This document shows, in pieces, positions 16,819-24,734 of a stretch of 36,773 nt of DNA. Numbering within the stretch: position 1 is the first letter of the stretch; the number at the start of each line of letters is the position of its first letter. Below the pieces are notes generated by a model that made no database searches, was not told the origin of the DNA, and was given only the letters and a program-made list of their open reading frames with translations. This DNA is from Phycisphaerae bacterium (GTDB lineage Bacteria > Planctomycetota > Phycisphaerae > Phycisphaerales > Phycisphaeraceae), in contig NZCH01000114.1 of assembly GCA_002688155.1 (NCBI GenBank), forward strand, positions 1 to 36,773, read 5' to 3'. The position numbers were made by a program, and so were the translations under genes.

Positions 16819-17934
16819 ATGCCTGCGCAATCACCCATGCCATCCGCCGACGCGCTCGATGCAATCCGCAAAGGCATCGTCATCCCCGCACATCCGCTGG
16901 CGCTCGATGCGCAGCGCCGGCTGGACGAGCGTCGACAGCGGGCATTGACACGTTACTATCTCGCCGCCGGCGCCGGGGGCGTCGCGGTCGGAGTGCATTC
17001 GACACAGTTTGAGATTCGTAAGTCTGAGTTCGCGCTGCTCGAGCCGGTGCTGGCGCTCGCGCATGAGGAGGTAACACGCTTCGAAGAACGGTCGAGTAAG
17101 ACAATCGTAAAAGTCGCGGGCGTGTGCGGCGATACCAGGCAGGCGGTCGCCGAAGCGGAGTTGGCGGCGGACATCGGGTACGACGCGGGCCTGCTGAGCC
17201 TCGCGGCGCTCACAGATGCGACTGTTGACCAGCTGATCGACCATAGCCGGGCCGTATCGCGTGTGATCCCGATTTTCGGCTTCTACCTGCAACCCGCGGT
17301 GGGCGGGCGACTGCTTGGCGCGGATTTCTGGCGGCGGTTCGCGCAGATCGAAACCGTCGTGGCGATTAAGATAGCGCCGTTTAATCGGTTCCAGACGATC
17401 GATGTGGTGCGTGCCGTCGCGGAGGCCGGACGGGCACTTGCGCCCGGTAATCACAAAGCTTCTTCGCCGTCCGACGACGGCATCGCGCTGTACACAGGCA
17501 ACGATGACAACATCGTCGCCGACCTGCTGGGAGACTGGACGTTCAACGTGGGGGCAAGACCGATCACGCAGCGCATCGTCGGCGGCTTGCTCGGCCACTG
17601 GGCGTACTGGACGCGCCCGGCCGTACAAATCCTTGAACGCTGCCACGCGGCGAACGCCCGTGACACAATGCCCAGTGAACTGCACCTGCTGAACCGCCAG
17701 GTCACGGATATGAACGCCGCCGTCTTCGACCCGTCGCACAACTACGCCGGCTGCATCCCGGGCCTGCACGAAGTGTTGCGCCGCGTCGGCCTGCTCGAAG
17801 GCACGTGGTGTCTGAATCCGGATGATACGCTCAGCCCGGGCCAGGCGGCCGAAATCAGCCGCGTGTGTGACGCATACCCGCATCTGGTAGACGACGCGTT
17901 TGTGCGCGAACATGTTGATGAATGGATGATGTGA
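16819..17934 (+). CDS. Dihydrodipicolinate synthase (DapA)/N-acetylneuraminate lyase family protein
   Basis: 371 residues from ATG 16819, chosen because AAGGAG lies 4 bases upstream; the track GTG at 16759 is inside the intergenic hairpin. Landmarks of the class I aldolase TIM barrel are present: GAGGVAVGVHST near residue 55, VAGVCGDTRQAVAEAELAAD, the IPIFGFYLQPAVGG strand, and VVAIKIAPFNRFQT with the candidate Schiff-base Lys (AIKIAP). It is longer than typical DapA (about 290) owing to a C-terminal extension. With the preceding SDR protein it suggests a sugar-acid or related catabolic pair rather than lysine synthesis, but this is inference. The substrate cannot be named. Confidence 0.82.
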   Translation: MPAQSPMPSADALDAIRKGIVIPAHPLALDAQRRLDERRQRALTRYYLAAGAGGVAVGVHSTQFEIRKSEFALLEPVLALAHEEVTRFEERSSKTIVKVAGVCGDTRQAVAEAELAADIGYDAGLLSLAALTDATVDQLIDHSRAVSRVIPIFGFYLQPAVGGRLLGADFWRRFAQIETVVAIKIAPFNRFQTIDVVRAVAEAGRALAPGNHKASSPSDDGIALYTGNDDNIVADLLGDWTFNVGARPITQRIVGGLLGHWAYWTRPAVQILERCHAANARDTMPSELHLLNRQVTDMNAAVFDPSHNYAGCIPGLHEVLRRVGLLEGTWCLNPDDTLSPGQAAEISRVCDAYPHLVDDAFVREHVDEWMM

Positions 17935-17983
17935 GTTGGCGGGCAGGCAGCACATACAGCGACAGGTGTGACTGTTATTTGCG

Positions 17984-18241
17984 CTATTGCGGAATCTTAT
18001 CCGCGTAACGCTGTTTGAACGCGTCCAGGCTTTCGACCCCATCGGGAAGAGCCGCCTCTTCGATCAGCAGTATCGGTATTCCCTCGCGAATCGGATACCG
18101 AAGCCCGCCCACCTCGCCAACCAACTCGCCTCCCTCCTGCCGCAACGGCGAACGCGTCAGTGGGCAGACGAGGATTTCAAGCAGCTCGAAATCAAGGGAA
18201 CCAGTGATTTGCGATTTGCGATTCTCGATTTGCTCAGTCAT
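17984..18241 (-). CDS. Trm112-like small protein (UPF0434/YcaR type), N-terminus built from heptad repeat
   Basis: 85 residues from ATG 18241 (MTEQIENRKSQITG); a longer frame to 18313 exists. The core LDFELLEILVCPLTRSPL followed by GGLRYPIREGIPILLIEEA matches the short Trm112-like zinc-ribbon family. Only one of the usual four cysteines remains (VCPLT), so zinc binding is probably lost, as in some relatives. In eukaryotes and archaea Trm112 activates methyltransferases; the bacterial role is uncertain. The first codons (IENRKSQI) are the translation of the 7-base tandem array at 18206-18233, so the N-terminus is probably not ancestral. It lies immediately downstream of murA on the same strand (start inside the 18314 boundary). 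Confidence 0.8.
   Translation of the reverse strand: MTEQIENRKSQITGSLDFELLEILVCPLTRSPLRQEGGELVGEVGGLRYPIREGIPILLIEEAALPDGVESLDAFKQRYADKIPQ
18206..18233. repeat. Tandem heptamer array, four units of GATTTGC
   Basis: GATTTGC, GATTTGC, GATTCTC, GATTTGC in direct tandem. Three of four units are identical, making this the least degenerate array in the window. It lies inside the predicted 5' coding region of the Trm112-like gene. Confidence 0.85.
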
Positions 18242-18313
18242 TCGATGTTGCCCGAGACAGGGAACAGTGACATTCGATACTCTCATGCGGCCAAAGAAAA
18301 TCCAAACCGGCAA

Positions 18314-19693
18314 TCACTGCTTCTCTGGCTGGTTCACACGTTCAACGTCCGCGCCCAATTTCTGCAGTGACAGTTCCATTTTCTCATAGCCGCGGTCAAC
18401 GTGGTAGATGCGGCTGACGGTTGTGGTGCCGCGTGCAGCGAGGCCGGCAAGGATCAGGCCTGCTGAAGCGCGCAGGTCAGACGCCATCACTTGCGCGCCG
18501 ATCAGTTCGCGCACGCCTGAGACGAGCACTGTCGGGCCGTTGCGCACAAGGTTGGCGCCCATGCGCAGCAGTTCCGCGACGTGCAGGAAGCGATCAGGAA
18601 ATATTTTTTCGGTAATCATCGAGTTGCCGTCTGCCAGGCACAACAGCGCCATGATCTGCGCCTGCAGGTCGGTCGGAAATCCCGGGTGAGGCTGGGTGAA
18701 GATCTGTGTCGGTTCAAGGCGACGGGTTGACGCGACGCGGACCGTCTGCCGCATGCGGTCGTCGTCGAGCGTGCCCTGATTGTTCTTTTTTCGTGTGCCG
18801 CGCTTCCTGGTTGGCGACGGGCCGGCGCCTGATGCGGGTTTCACGGGTTCAATCTCGACACCCGTGTACTCGAAGCGGTCGAGCACTGCGGTAAGCGCAT
18901 CGGTTGGAAAGTTTTCGATGGTGATCTGCCCGTTGGTGATGGCGGCGGCGGCGACGTAAGTGCCGGCTTCGATCCGATCGGGAATCACTTTATGTTTGGC
19001 TCCGTGCAGCTGGTCGACACCTTCGATGATCACGCGCGGCGTACCAGCGCCGGTGACGTTCGCGCCCATCGCGCTCAGAAGGTTTGCCATGTCCTCGACC
19101 TCCGGTTCGCACGCGGCCGACTCGATGATTGTTCTGCCCTTCGCCAGCGCCGCTGCGCTCATCACGTTGATCGTACCCAGCACGGTCGAACCGAACGGCC
19201 CGCCCAGAAACACGCGCGCCCCGGTCAGTCGGCCAGATTCAGGCAACTCGGCGACGATGTAGCCGCTGTCCAGATGCACCTTCGCACCCAAGGCGCGCAA
19301 CCCGCGCATGTGCAGGTCGACCGGTCGGTCACCGATATTGCACCCGCCGGGCATCGACACCTGCGCCTTGCCACGACGCGCAAGTAACGGACCGAGCACG
19401 CACACACTCGCGCGCATTTTGCGGACAATGTCGTACCGCGCTTTGCATTTCGAGTCGTCCGTGCTGTGAACGGTGACCGAACTGGCGGCCGGGTCATGCT
19501 CGACCTCGCAGCCGAGCTCGTCCAGCAGCTTCGTCATGTTGCGGATGTCTTCAAGATCGGGCACATCCGACAATTTGACGGGTTGATCGGTCAGCAGTGC
19601 GGCCGCCAACTGAGGTAGCGCCGCGTTCTTGGCGCCGTGCACGCGAACCGTCCCACGCAAGCGCTTCCCGCCGTTTATAACAAATGCGTCCAT
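18314..19693 (-). CDS. murA: UDP-N-acetylglucosamine 1-carboxyvinyltransferase with low-complexity insert
   Basis: First committed step of peptidoglycan synthesis: transfer of enolpyruvate from PEP to UDP-GlcNAc. The N-terminus has HGAKNAALPQ with the conserved Lys (about residue 22). The catalytic-Cys loop is MPGGCNIGDRPVDLH (Cys about 118), so the fosfomycin-target Cys is kept. Later landmarks are PDRIEAGTY and PHPGFPTDLQAQIMALL. The length of 459 against the usual 415-430 is explained by an insert around residues 284-316 (PASGAGPSPTRKRGTRKKNN), basic and low in complexity, just before the PGFPTDLQ segment. The start is ATG 19693. It shows that the organism makes or modifies peptidoglycan. 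Confidence 0.96.
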   Translation of the reverse strand: MDAFVINGGKRLRGTVRVHGAKNAALPQLAAALLTDQPVKLSDVPDLEDIRNMTKLLDELGCEVEHDPAASSVTVHSTDDSKCKARYDIVRKMRASVCVLGPLLARRGKAQVSMPGGCNIGDRPVDLHMRGLRALGAKVHLDSGYIVAELPESGRLTGARVFLGGPFGSTVLGTINVMSAAALAKGRTIIESAACEPEVEDMANLLSAMGANVTGAGTPRVIIEGVDQLHGAKHKVIPDRIEAGTYVAAAAITNGQITIENFPTDALTAVLDRFEYTGVEIEPVKPASGAGPSPTRKRGTRKKNNQGTLDDDRMRQTVRVASTRRLEPTQIFTQPHPGFPTDLQAQIMALLCLADGNSMITEKIFPDRFLHVAELLRMGANLVRNGPTVLVSGVRELIGAQVMASDLRASAGLILAGLAARGTTTVSRIYHVDRGYEKMELSLQKLGADVERVNQPEKQ

Positions 19694-19792
19694 TTCGTCA
19701 GATGATACTTGTTGTCACCGCGGACCGCCCGGCTACAAATTTGGTACAAAGCGCCTGTGCTGAACGAGTCGAAAGCCAGACGTAGCGGCTCA

Positions 19793-19804
19793 GTCGCAAG
19801 CGAC
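19793..19804. repeat. Short palindrome GTCGC-AA-GCGAC
   Basis: A perfect 5-bp hairpin in the divergent gap between murA and apt, followed by CGGGCTG. It resembles the core of the larger hairpin at 24637-24658 (GTCGC-TT-GCGAC). Confidence 0.4.
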
Positions 19805-19915
19805 CGGGCTGAAAAGCCTCCTGGCACCCTGTTTTGGCGCATACCTTGCAGCGCGGTTTTCTGCTTTTTGGCTTTCGGCTTCAACCTATTGCCCATTTAA
19901 CCCTCCACCGAACCA

Positions 19916-20431
19916 ATGAACATCGAATCGCTTGTACGTGACGTGCCCGACTTCCCGACACCGGGGATTTCCTTCAAGGACATCACGCCCCTGCTGAGCA
20001 ATCCCGCCGGGCTGGCGAGGGCGATCGAACAGATGGCCAACCCGTACCGAGGCAAGGGCATCGAACTGGTCTGCGGAGCCGAGAGCCGTGGATTCATCTT
20101 CGGTACGGCGGTCGCGCAGGTGCTCTCAGCCGGGTTCGTACCCATCCGTAAACCAAACAAACTGCCCGGTGAAACGCACACAATTGATTACGGGCTCGAG
20201 TATGGCTCGGACACGCTGGAAATTCACGTCGACGCGATTCGTCCCGCGCAGCGCGTGCTCGTCGTCGACGACCTGCTCGCGACCGGCGGAACACTCAAAG
20301 CCTGCTGCGACCTGATCGAACGTCTCGGCGGGCACATCGCCGGTGTCTCAGTCCTGATCGAACTGGTCGAACTCCAAGGGCGCAACCAGATTAAACCGTA
20401 CGATAATGTTCGCTCCGTGATACGAATATGA
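19916..20431 (+). CDS. apt: Adenine phosphoribosyltransferase
   Basis: Purine salvage: adenine plus PRPP gives AMP. 171 residues, normal for the family. N-terminal RDVPDFPTPGISFKDITPLL is the classic Apt opening, CGAESRGFIFG is the adenine-binding region, and VLVVDDLLATGGTLKA is the PRPP-binding loop. The start is ATG 19916; the upstream bases (CCCTCCACCGAACCA) show no Shine-Dalgarno match. It diverges from murA and stands about 145 bases before a CPBP protease gene, with heptad-type sequence in between. Confidence 0.96.
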   Translation: MNIESLVRDVPDFPTPGISFKDITPLLSNPAGLARAIEQMANPYRGKGIELVCGAESRGFIFGTAVAQVLSAGFVPIRKPNKLPGETHTIDYGLEYGSDTLEIHVDAIRPAQRVLVVDDLLATGGTLKACCDLIERLGGHIAGVSVLIELVELQGRNQIKPYDNVRSVIRI

Positions 20432-20542
20432 ACATCGGGAAGTCACGAATCAGCGGTTGAAGGTCTCAAACCGGATATTGACGCCTCTCGCGTCACAGAC
20501 GCAACATTCGCCTTTGGACTTTCTGCCAAAAGACTTTCCCGC

Positions 20543-20577
20543 GTTCTGATTTCTGATTTTTTCGACTCGGTATCTCA
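20543..20577. repeat. Heptad-periodic array abutting a start codon
   Basis: In steps of seven: GTTCTGA, TTTCTGA, TTTTTTC, GACTCGG, TATCTCA. The last unit ends on the A of the next gene's ATG. The first two units are near-identical. Confidence 0.5.
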
Positions 20578-21359
20578 TGCCCGACGAAGCCATTGAGAAT
20601 GACAAGCCGGTTCTTGTCACGCCGTCGTACTGGCGTGATGCGCAGCTCCCGCTGCAATCGCTTATTTTTCTGCTGCCGTTGCTGGCGCTTTACGAGTTGG
20701 GCACGATCGTTTACGCGACGGACGAGGTGACGGGCGTGCGGCGCTTTATTTACGCAAGGTCATTGCTGGCGGACCTATTCGAGTATTTCGGCGTGCAGGC
20801 GTACTACCTGCCAGGTCTGATCGCCGTCGTGGGGCTGATGGGCTGGCATCTGACACGGCGGGACCGCTGGTTCATTCGGCCGACACTGTACGTGGGCATG
20901 CTTGTTGAATCGGTGCTGTGGGGCGGGTGCCTGTTCGTGCTGGTTCTGGTGGTCATCCGCCAGCCGCTGGGCCAGTTCGCGCTCATGGCGGGGGGCGCTC
21001 ACAACGCGCCCTGGCAGCAGATGCTCGTGTTCAGCGTCGGCGCCGGCATCTACGAGGAACTTCTGTTTCGCCTGCTGGGCATCATGGTCCTGCACATGAT
21101 TTTCGTTGACCTGCTGCCGCTCAAGGACCACTGGGGCGCGGCGCTGGCGGTGGTCGGGTCGGCGGTGGCGTTTGCGCTGTACCACTTCTCCGACCAGAAC
21201 CCGTTCGACTGGAACAAGTGCCTGCTGTATACCGGCGCGGGACTGTACTTCGCGTTCGTATATGTACTGCGCGGGTTCGGCGTGGTCGCGGCAACGCATG
21301 CGATGTACGACATCATTGTGGTCGTCACGCAGCTGATGAGCAGTAGCAGGGGCAGTTAA
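20577..21359 (+). CDS. CPBP-family intramembrane glutamic endopeptidase
   Basis: 260 residues with about six to seven hydrophobic segments. The diagnostic motifs of the CPBP (ABI/CAAX protease) family are present: YEELLFRLLG (EExxxR), ALYHFSDQ (the FxxxH-like motif) and THAMYDIIVV near the C-terminus. These supply the catalytic Glu and His residues inside the membrane. Bacterial members cleave membrane peptides or act in bacteriocin immunity; substrates are mostly unknown. The start is ATG 20577 with a heptad array immediately upstream and no obvious ribosome site. A second, divergent family member lies at 23047. Confidence 0.85.
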   Translation: MPDEAIENDKPVLVTPSYWRDAQLPLQSLIFLLPLLALYELGTIVYATDEVTGVRRFIYARSLLADLFEYFGVQAYYLPGLIAVVGLMGWHLTRRDRWFIRPTLYVGMLVESVLWGGCLFVLVLVVIRQPLGQFALMAGGAHNAPWQQMLVFSVGAGIYEELLFRLLGIMVLHMIFVDLLPLKDHWGAALAVVGSAVAFALYHFSDQNPFDWNKCLLYTGAGLYFAFVYVLRGFGVVAATHAMYDIIVVVTQLMSSSRGS

Positions 21360-21378
21360 CTGCACTCGCAGCGCGCGA

Positions 21379-21876
21379 TTACGCTTGAATTGCGCACCAT
21401 GCGAACAACGCCAGCCATTCGCCGCGCTGCGTTGCAATGAGTTCGTCCGGCTCATCGCCCGACATGCGCGCCGCTTCGACCTGATCGATCAGTGCGTGCC
21501 CGTCATATCCGCCTGGACAATCGATATGCTGCATCGCGGGATGCGCGCCGACCTTGCGAAACCAGTGGTGGCTGTTGGAAAAATCACCTTCGCGCCGGTG
21601 CATGATGCCATGCCAGAATGACCCGGTCGCATTATCTATTCCCTGGCTGATCTTGTGGCTCTTGTCGAGCTCGTCGACGTACAGCCATAATGCAGCCGCG
21701 AGCGGCAGATTCGATACGATCGCCGGCCGTCGCACCTGGTCGTCGACCAGTTGGTACGCATCGCCTCCCACCGCTGCACTGACAACGAGCTTCGACATCG
21801 CCTGTTCCATCGACAGCTTTTGAGTCAATTCGTTCAGTACCGCTGCAACGTCGTCGGGTAAATCCGCAGTTGGCAT
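21379..21876 (-). CDS. Conserved hypothetical protein, 165 aa
   Basis: The start is set at ATG 21876 ([14 protein letters not shown]) with GGGAG about 11 bases upstream; the track frame to 22161 runs through the opposite-strand cysC. The protein is soluble-looking and has a well-formed block [20 protein letters not shown] followed by [10 protein letters not shown]. The dense His/Trp/Arg content of that block suggests a conserved functional site. I recall similar uncharacterised bacterial proteins but cannot name a family. It faces the CPBP gene tail to tail, 19 bases apart. Confidence 0.72.
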   Translation of the reverse strand: MPTADLPDDVAAVLNELTQKLSMEQAMSKLVVSAAVGGDAYQLVDDQVRRPAIVSNLPLAAALWLYVDELDKSHKISQGIDNATGSFWHGIMHRREGDFSNSHHWFRKVGAHPAMQHIDCPGGYDGHALIDQVEAARMSGDEPDELIATQRGEWLALFAWCAIQA

Positions 21877-21988
21877 TGTTGGGCAACTCCCTATACTTCT
21901 TGGCCTGATTGCTCGCGATCGGCAGTCGTGCCGACTTGCAACGAACCGTGTGCAACACCGAATTGTATCGAGAAAAGGACATACATCC

Positions 21989-22606
21989 ATGGCGGAACAA
22001 AAGGCGACGAACATCACCTGGCATGACGGCGACGTGACTTGCGCCGAACGGCACAGCAACCTCGGACAGAAAGGAGCAACGCTTTGGATGACCGGCCTGT
22101 CCGCCAGTGGGAAGTCGACCGTGGCCGTCGCGCTCGAAAAAGTCCTGCTCGATCGCGGCAAGCATGCCTATCGCCTCGACGGCGATAACGTTCGCCACGG
22201 ACTGAACAAGAACCTTGGATTCTCCGCTGAGGATCGGGCGGAGAACATTCGCCGAATCGGTGAAGTCGCGAAACTCTTTACCGAGGCGGGGATGATCACG
22301 ATCACCAGTTTCATCAGCCCGTACCGCACCGACCGCGACCTGGTTCGCGCGCTTCACGACGACGCGGATCTGCCGTTCATCGAGGTGTACGTCGACTGCT
22401 CGCTCAAGGTCGCCGAAGAGCGCGATCCAAAGGGTCTTTATAAGAAAGCACGAGCCGGTGAAATCAAAGGGTTCACCGGCATCGATGATCCGTACGAAGC
22501 ACCGACATCGGCTGAGGTCCATCTGCACAGCGACACAATGAGCGTGGCGGAGCAGGTGGCTGCACTCTTGGATGCACTGGAACAGCGGTCTATTTTGTCT
22601 GCCTGA
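21989..22606 (+). CDS. cysC: Adenylylsulfate kinase
   Basis: Phosphorylates APS to PAPS in sulfate assimilation or sulfation-donor supply. The start is ATG 21989 ([14 protein letters not shown]), with AAGGA about 9 bases upstream. Motifs: P-loop GLSASGKST, the substrate loop [39 protein letters not shown] (phosphoryl-accepting Ser region) and GIDDPYEAP at the lid. 205 residues, typical for the single-domain enzyme. cysD/cysN are not adjacent, so its ATP-sulfurylase partner is elsewhere. Confidence 0.95.
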   Translation: MAEQKATNITWHDGDVTCAERHSNLGQKGATLWMTGLSASGKSTVAVALEKVLLDRGKHAYRLDGDNVRHGLNKNLGFSAEDRAENIRRIGEVAKLFTEAGMITITSFISPYRTDRDLVRALHDDADLPFIEVYVDCSLKVAEERDPKGLYKKARAGEIKGFTGIDDPYEAPTSAEVHLHSDTMSVAEQVAALLDALEQRSILSA

Positions 22607-22622
22607 ACTCCGGCGGCGTGCG

Positions 22623-22907
22623 TCAGATCATCTTCGGCAACTCGCGGTCTACTTCGGGGAAGTACCGGCGAATCAGCGAGCAGTCGAACTTCGCAAGAAT
22701 GCTCGATGCCGGCTCACGGTCGAGCAGAAACTCAAACGCCGCACGCACGACTTTCTCAGGAGCGACCCGCCCGTGCGACCACAGGTCGTAGTCCGACCAG
22801 CTCAGCGTTACGACGTACGCATGTCGGCGACCGGCGTCGTGGATGAACACCTCGTACGACCACTTGTTTTCACCGTCCGTTTCCGTACTTATTTCAATGT
22901 CCCGCAT
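22623..22907 (-). CDS. Conserved hypothetical small protein, 94 aa
   Basis: 94 residues starting MRDIEISTETDGENKW. A beta-rich first half (YEVFIHDAGRRHAYVVTLSW) is followed by a helical second half (PEKVVRAAFEFLLDREPAS) ending in IRRYFPEVDREL. No signal peptide or membrane segment. The clean codon pattern and the pattern of alternating strands support a real gene. I do not recognise a named domain. Its stop faces cysC tail to tail, 16 bases apart. Confidence 0.7.
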   Translation of the reverse strand: MRDIEISTETDGENKWSYEVFIHDAGRRHAYVVTLSWSDYDLWSHGRVAPEKVVRAAFEFLLDREPASSILAKFDCSLIRRYFPEVDRELPKMI

Positions 22908-22925
22908 ACATGCAGAATAACAGAG

Positions 22926-22967
22926 GATCGCCGATTAGCGATTTCCTGTTTCTGAATCGAAGTAGTC
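22926..22967. repeat. Heptad-periodic array (six units)
   Basis: In steps of seven: GATCGCC, GATTAGC, GATTTCC, TGTTTCT, GAATCGA, AGTAGTC. The first three units share GAT in register. It lies upstream of the 94-aa gene. Confidence 0.6.
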
Positions 22968-22997
22968 ACGGGCACCGGATCGTGAAGCAAGTGATCC

Positions 22998-23046
22998 AAT
23001 CTCGCAGCATATTGAAAATTGGAAACCGAATATCGACAATCGCATA
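22998..23046. repeat. Heptad-periodic array (seven units)
   Basis: In steps of seven: AATCTCG, CAGCATA, TTGAAAA, TTGGAAA, CCGAATA, TCGACAA, TCGCATA. It ends exactly at the stop codon of the CPBP-like gene on the minus strand. Its phase is independent of the neighbouring array at 22926. Confidence 0.5.
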
Positions 23047-23976
23047 TCAAAGGAATTGCCATGCATCGTAGTAGCCGTTCAGGTGATAGTGCAGGTACAC
23101 CGTGTACGCCCACAGGCACGCGTTGGTGACGCCGTGCGTCCAGATGACAGGCCCCAGGCCTTTCTTCCTCGTCGCCACCACGACCAGACAGTAAGCGATA
23201 CCGCACACGATCGTGCCGGGCCAATCGCGCATGATGTGGCTGATCGGACACCACAAGAGCGTCGTGAAAACCATGCCCCACAGCGTCACCTGGCCGAACG
23301 GCACACGCTCGAATTCGGTCTTAAAGATGCCTTCGTCCTCATCCGCCGCGTCGCCCAGCTTGGTCTGCATCAGCCATTCGCCGATGACCGGCACATCAAG
23401 TATCCACTGCACGAATCCGAGCAGCGACTTACGCGGCCGGGACATCGAACGCAAAAGCATCGACCGGAAGAACAACTCTTCGAACATCGGCACGATGATC
23501 GACATGCCAAGCAGGCGCAGGATCATCGCGGTCCAGCCCAAAGCGCCGTCACCGAGCCCGCCCTTGCCGTCGACCATCGGCGCCAAGAACAGGAACAGGT
23601 CGCCCTTCTGCGGCTTCGTGGACGGGAACTGATCCATCATCACCGTGCCCAGCGCTATCCACGCGACCGCGCAGATTACGCCCACGGGAATCGCCAGCCA
23701 GTGAAACGACAGCGTGAGTTCAGGCAATAGCTTTCGACACCGCCAGAGCAGATACACCACGTAGCCGCACTGCACCACGTAAAGGATCGGGTATGTCCAC
23801 GCCTGCCAATCACGTGCGAGCCCGACCGTCATCAGGAACGTGACATATATAAAGAACGGCAGAAACCGCGGGTACCACGGATGCGACGCCATGATCGCAT
23901 CGAGCTGCGCGAGTCGGCCGGCCTTCTTCGCGTTTGGCGTGTTGGCTTCGGATTGGGGCTTATCTTCCAAAATCAT
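23047..23976 (-). CDS. CPBP/CAAX-protease-related membrane protein
   Basis: 309 residues with several membrane segments (FFIYVTFLMTVGLA, FHWLAIPVGVICAVAWIA and others). The catalytic signature of the CPBP superfamily is present: FEELFFRSMLLR (EExxxR), an internal CPISHIMRDWP and THGVTNACLW near the C-terminus. The layout resembles the CAAX-protease-related family that sometimes accompanies exosortase systems, but I see no exosortase or PEP-CTERM protein in this window, so that link is only a suggestion. The start is ATG 23976. It diverges from the release-factor-like gene. Confidence 0.8.
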   Translation of the reverse strand: MILEDKPQSEANTPNAKKAGRLAQLDAIMASHPWYPRFLPFFIYVTFLMTVGLARDWQAWTYPILYVVQCGYVVYLLWRCRKLLPELTLSFHWLAIPVGVICAVAWIALGTVMMDQFPSTKPQKGDLFLFLAPMVDGKGGLGDGALGWTAMILRLLGMSIIVPMFEELFFRSMLLRSMSRPRKSLLGFVQWILDVPVIGEWLMQTKLGDAADEDEGIFKTEFERVPFGQVTLWGMVFTTLLWCPISHIMRDWPGTIVCGIAYCLVVVATRKKGLGPVIWTHGVTNACLWAYTVYLHYHLNGYYDAWQFL

Positions 23977-24098
23977 ATAACGGTGGGCGGGAAAGTCTCA
24001 GTGATTCGACGCGCCGACCGATTAAACCAGCACGTGACCGCGACCACCGGCCACGGCTTTACAATCAGTATCGGCATCGCCTCACGGATGGTTTACCC

Positions 24099-24623
24099 AT
24101 GAAAATTCTGTCGCCCCACCCCGCGGCACTACCGATTGATGAGTTGCTCAAACAGTGCCAAGTCACCACCGGCCGGACATCAGGCCCGGGCGGACAGCAT
24201 CGAAACAAGGTCGAAACGGCCGTCACCATCGAGCACACACCCACCGACATCAACGGTAGCGCTGGCGAACGGCGCAGTCAGGCGCATAACAGGGCCATGG
24301 CCTTGTTTCGCCTGCGGGTCAACCTGGCAGTGCAGGTGCGGTGCACTGTTGTGATGCCGTATCAACCCACCGACCTGTGGCGGTCGCGATGCAACAAGGC
24401 AGGGCGCGTACGCGTCGGCCCCGAGCACGATGACTTGCCCGCGATGCTCGCCGAAGCGATCGACGTGATCGCCGCATGCGAATACGACGTGAAGGCCGCC
24501 GCGGAACAACTCGCCTGCACGCCTACACAGTTGATTAAACTGATCGTGCGCAAGCATACCGCGATCGGCATCATCAACAACGCGAGAATGGAGCGCGGCA
24601 TGCATCCGCTTCGCCGCGTATGA
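24099..24623 (+). CDS. Peptide chain release factor-like GGQ protein
   Basis: 174 residues from ATG 24099 (MKILSPHPAALPID). Near residue 31 is SGPGGQHRNKVETAV, the GGQ loop that triggers peptidyl-tRNA hydrolysis in the ribosome, then ERRSQAHNRAMALFRLR as in class I release factors. The codon-recognition domain of RF1/RF2 is missing. The C-terminal half (VIAACEYDVKAAAEQL, CTPTQLIKLIVRK) is helical and lacks the strongly basic tail of ArfB/YaeJ. It is therefore a stand-alone GGQ-domain protein that may act in ribosome rescue or be specialised. Its substrate is unknown. A perfect hairpin follows the stop. Confidence 0.85.
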   Translation: MKILSPHPAALPIDELLKQCQVTTGRTSGPGGQHRNKVETAVTIEHTPTDINGSAGERRSQAHNRAMALFRLRVNLAVQVRCTVVMPYQPTDLWRSRCNKAGRVRVGPEHDDLPAMLAEAIDVIAACEYDVKAAAEQLACTPTQLIKLIVRKHTAIGIINNARMERGMHPLRRV

Positions 24624-24636
24624 CGCGAACCTTGTA

Positions 24637-24658
24637 ACCCGGTCGCTTGCGACCGGGT
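24637..24658. repeat. Perfect 10-bp hairpin ACCCGGTCGC-TT-GCGACCGGGT
   Basis: It lies 14 bases after the stop of the release-factor-like gene. The stem is strong but there is no T-run (GGGACTCATC follows), so a Rho-independent terminator is possible only in a non-canonical form. The core CGCTTGCG links it to the other palindromic elements. Confidence 0.7.
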
Positions 24659-24734
24659 GGGACTCATCGCAGACAATCCGGCCAGAACGAAATTGCACAC
24701 ACGTATCAACGGTATATTTCGATACTCTCCCTCG

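Noticed and set aside
16831-18042. 403-aa minus-strand ORF
   Set aside because: Antisense to the DapA-like gene, which has clear motifs and a strong ribosome site.
18206-18233. CRISPR array
   Set aside because: Units are 7 bases in direct tandem with no spacers, and no cas gene is in the window.
19675-19896. 73-aa Lys-rich minus-strand ORF upstream of murA
   Set aside because: The basic start (MGNRLKPKAKK) is tempting, but there is no ribosome site or domain and it overlaps the murA start; more likely the murA promoter/leader region.
23047-23976. Exosortase/PEP-CTERM sorting locus
   Set aside because: The CAAX-protease-related protein alone is not enough; no exosortase-like protein or PEP-CTERM tail is seen in the window.
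24637-24658. Canonical intrinsic terminator
   Set aside because: The stem is strong but no T-run follows in either direction; kept as a repeat/hairpin instead.
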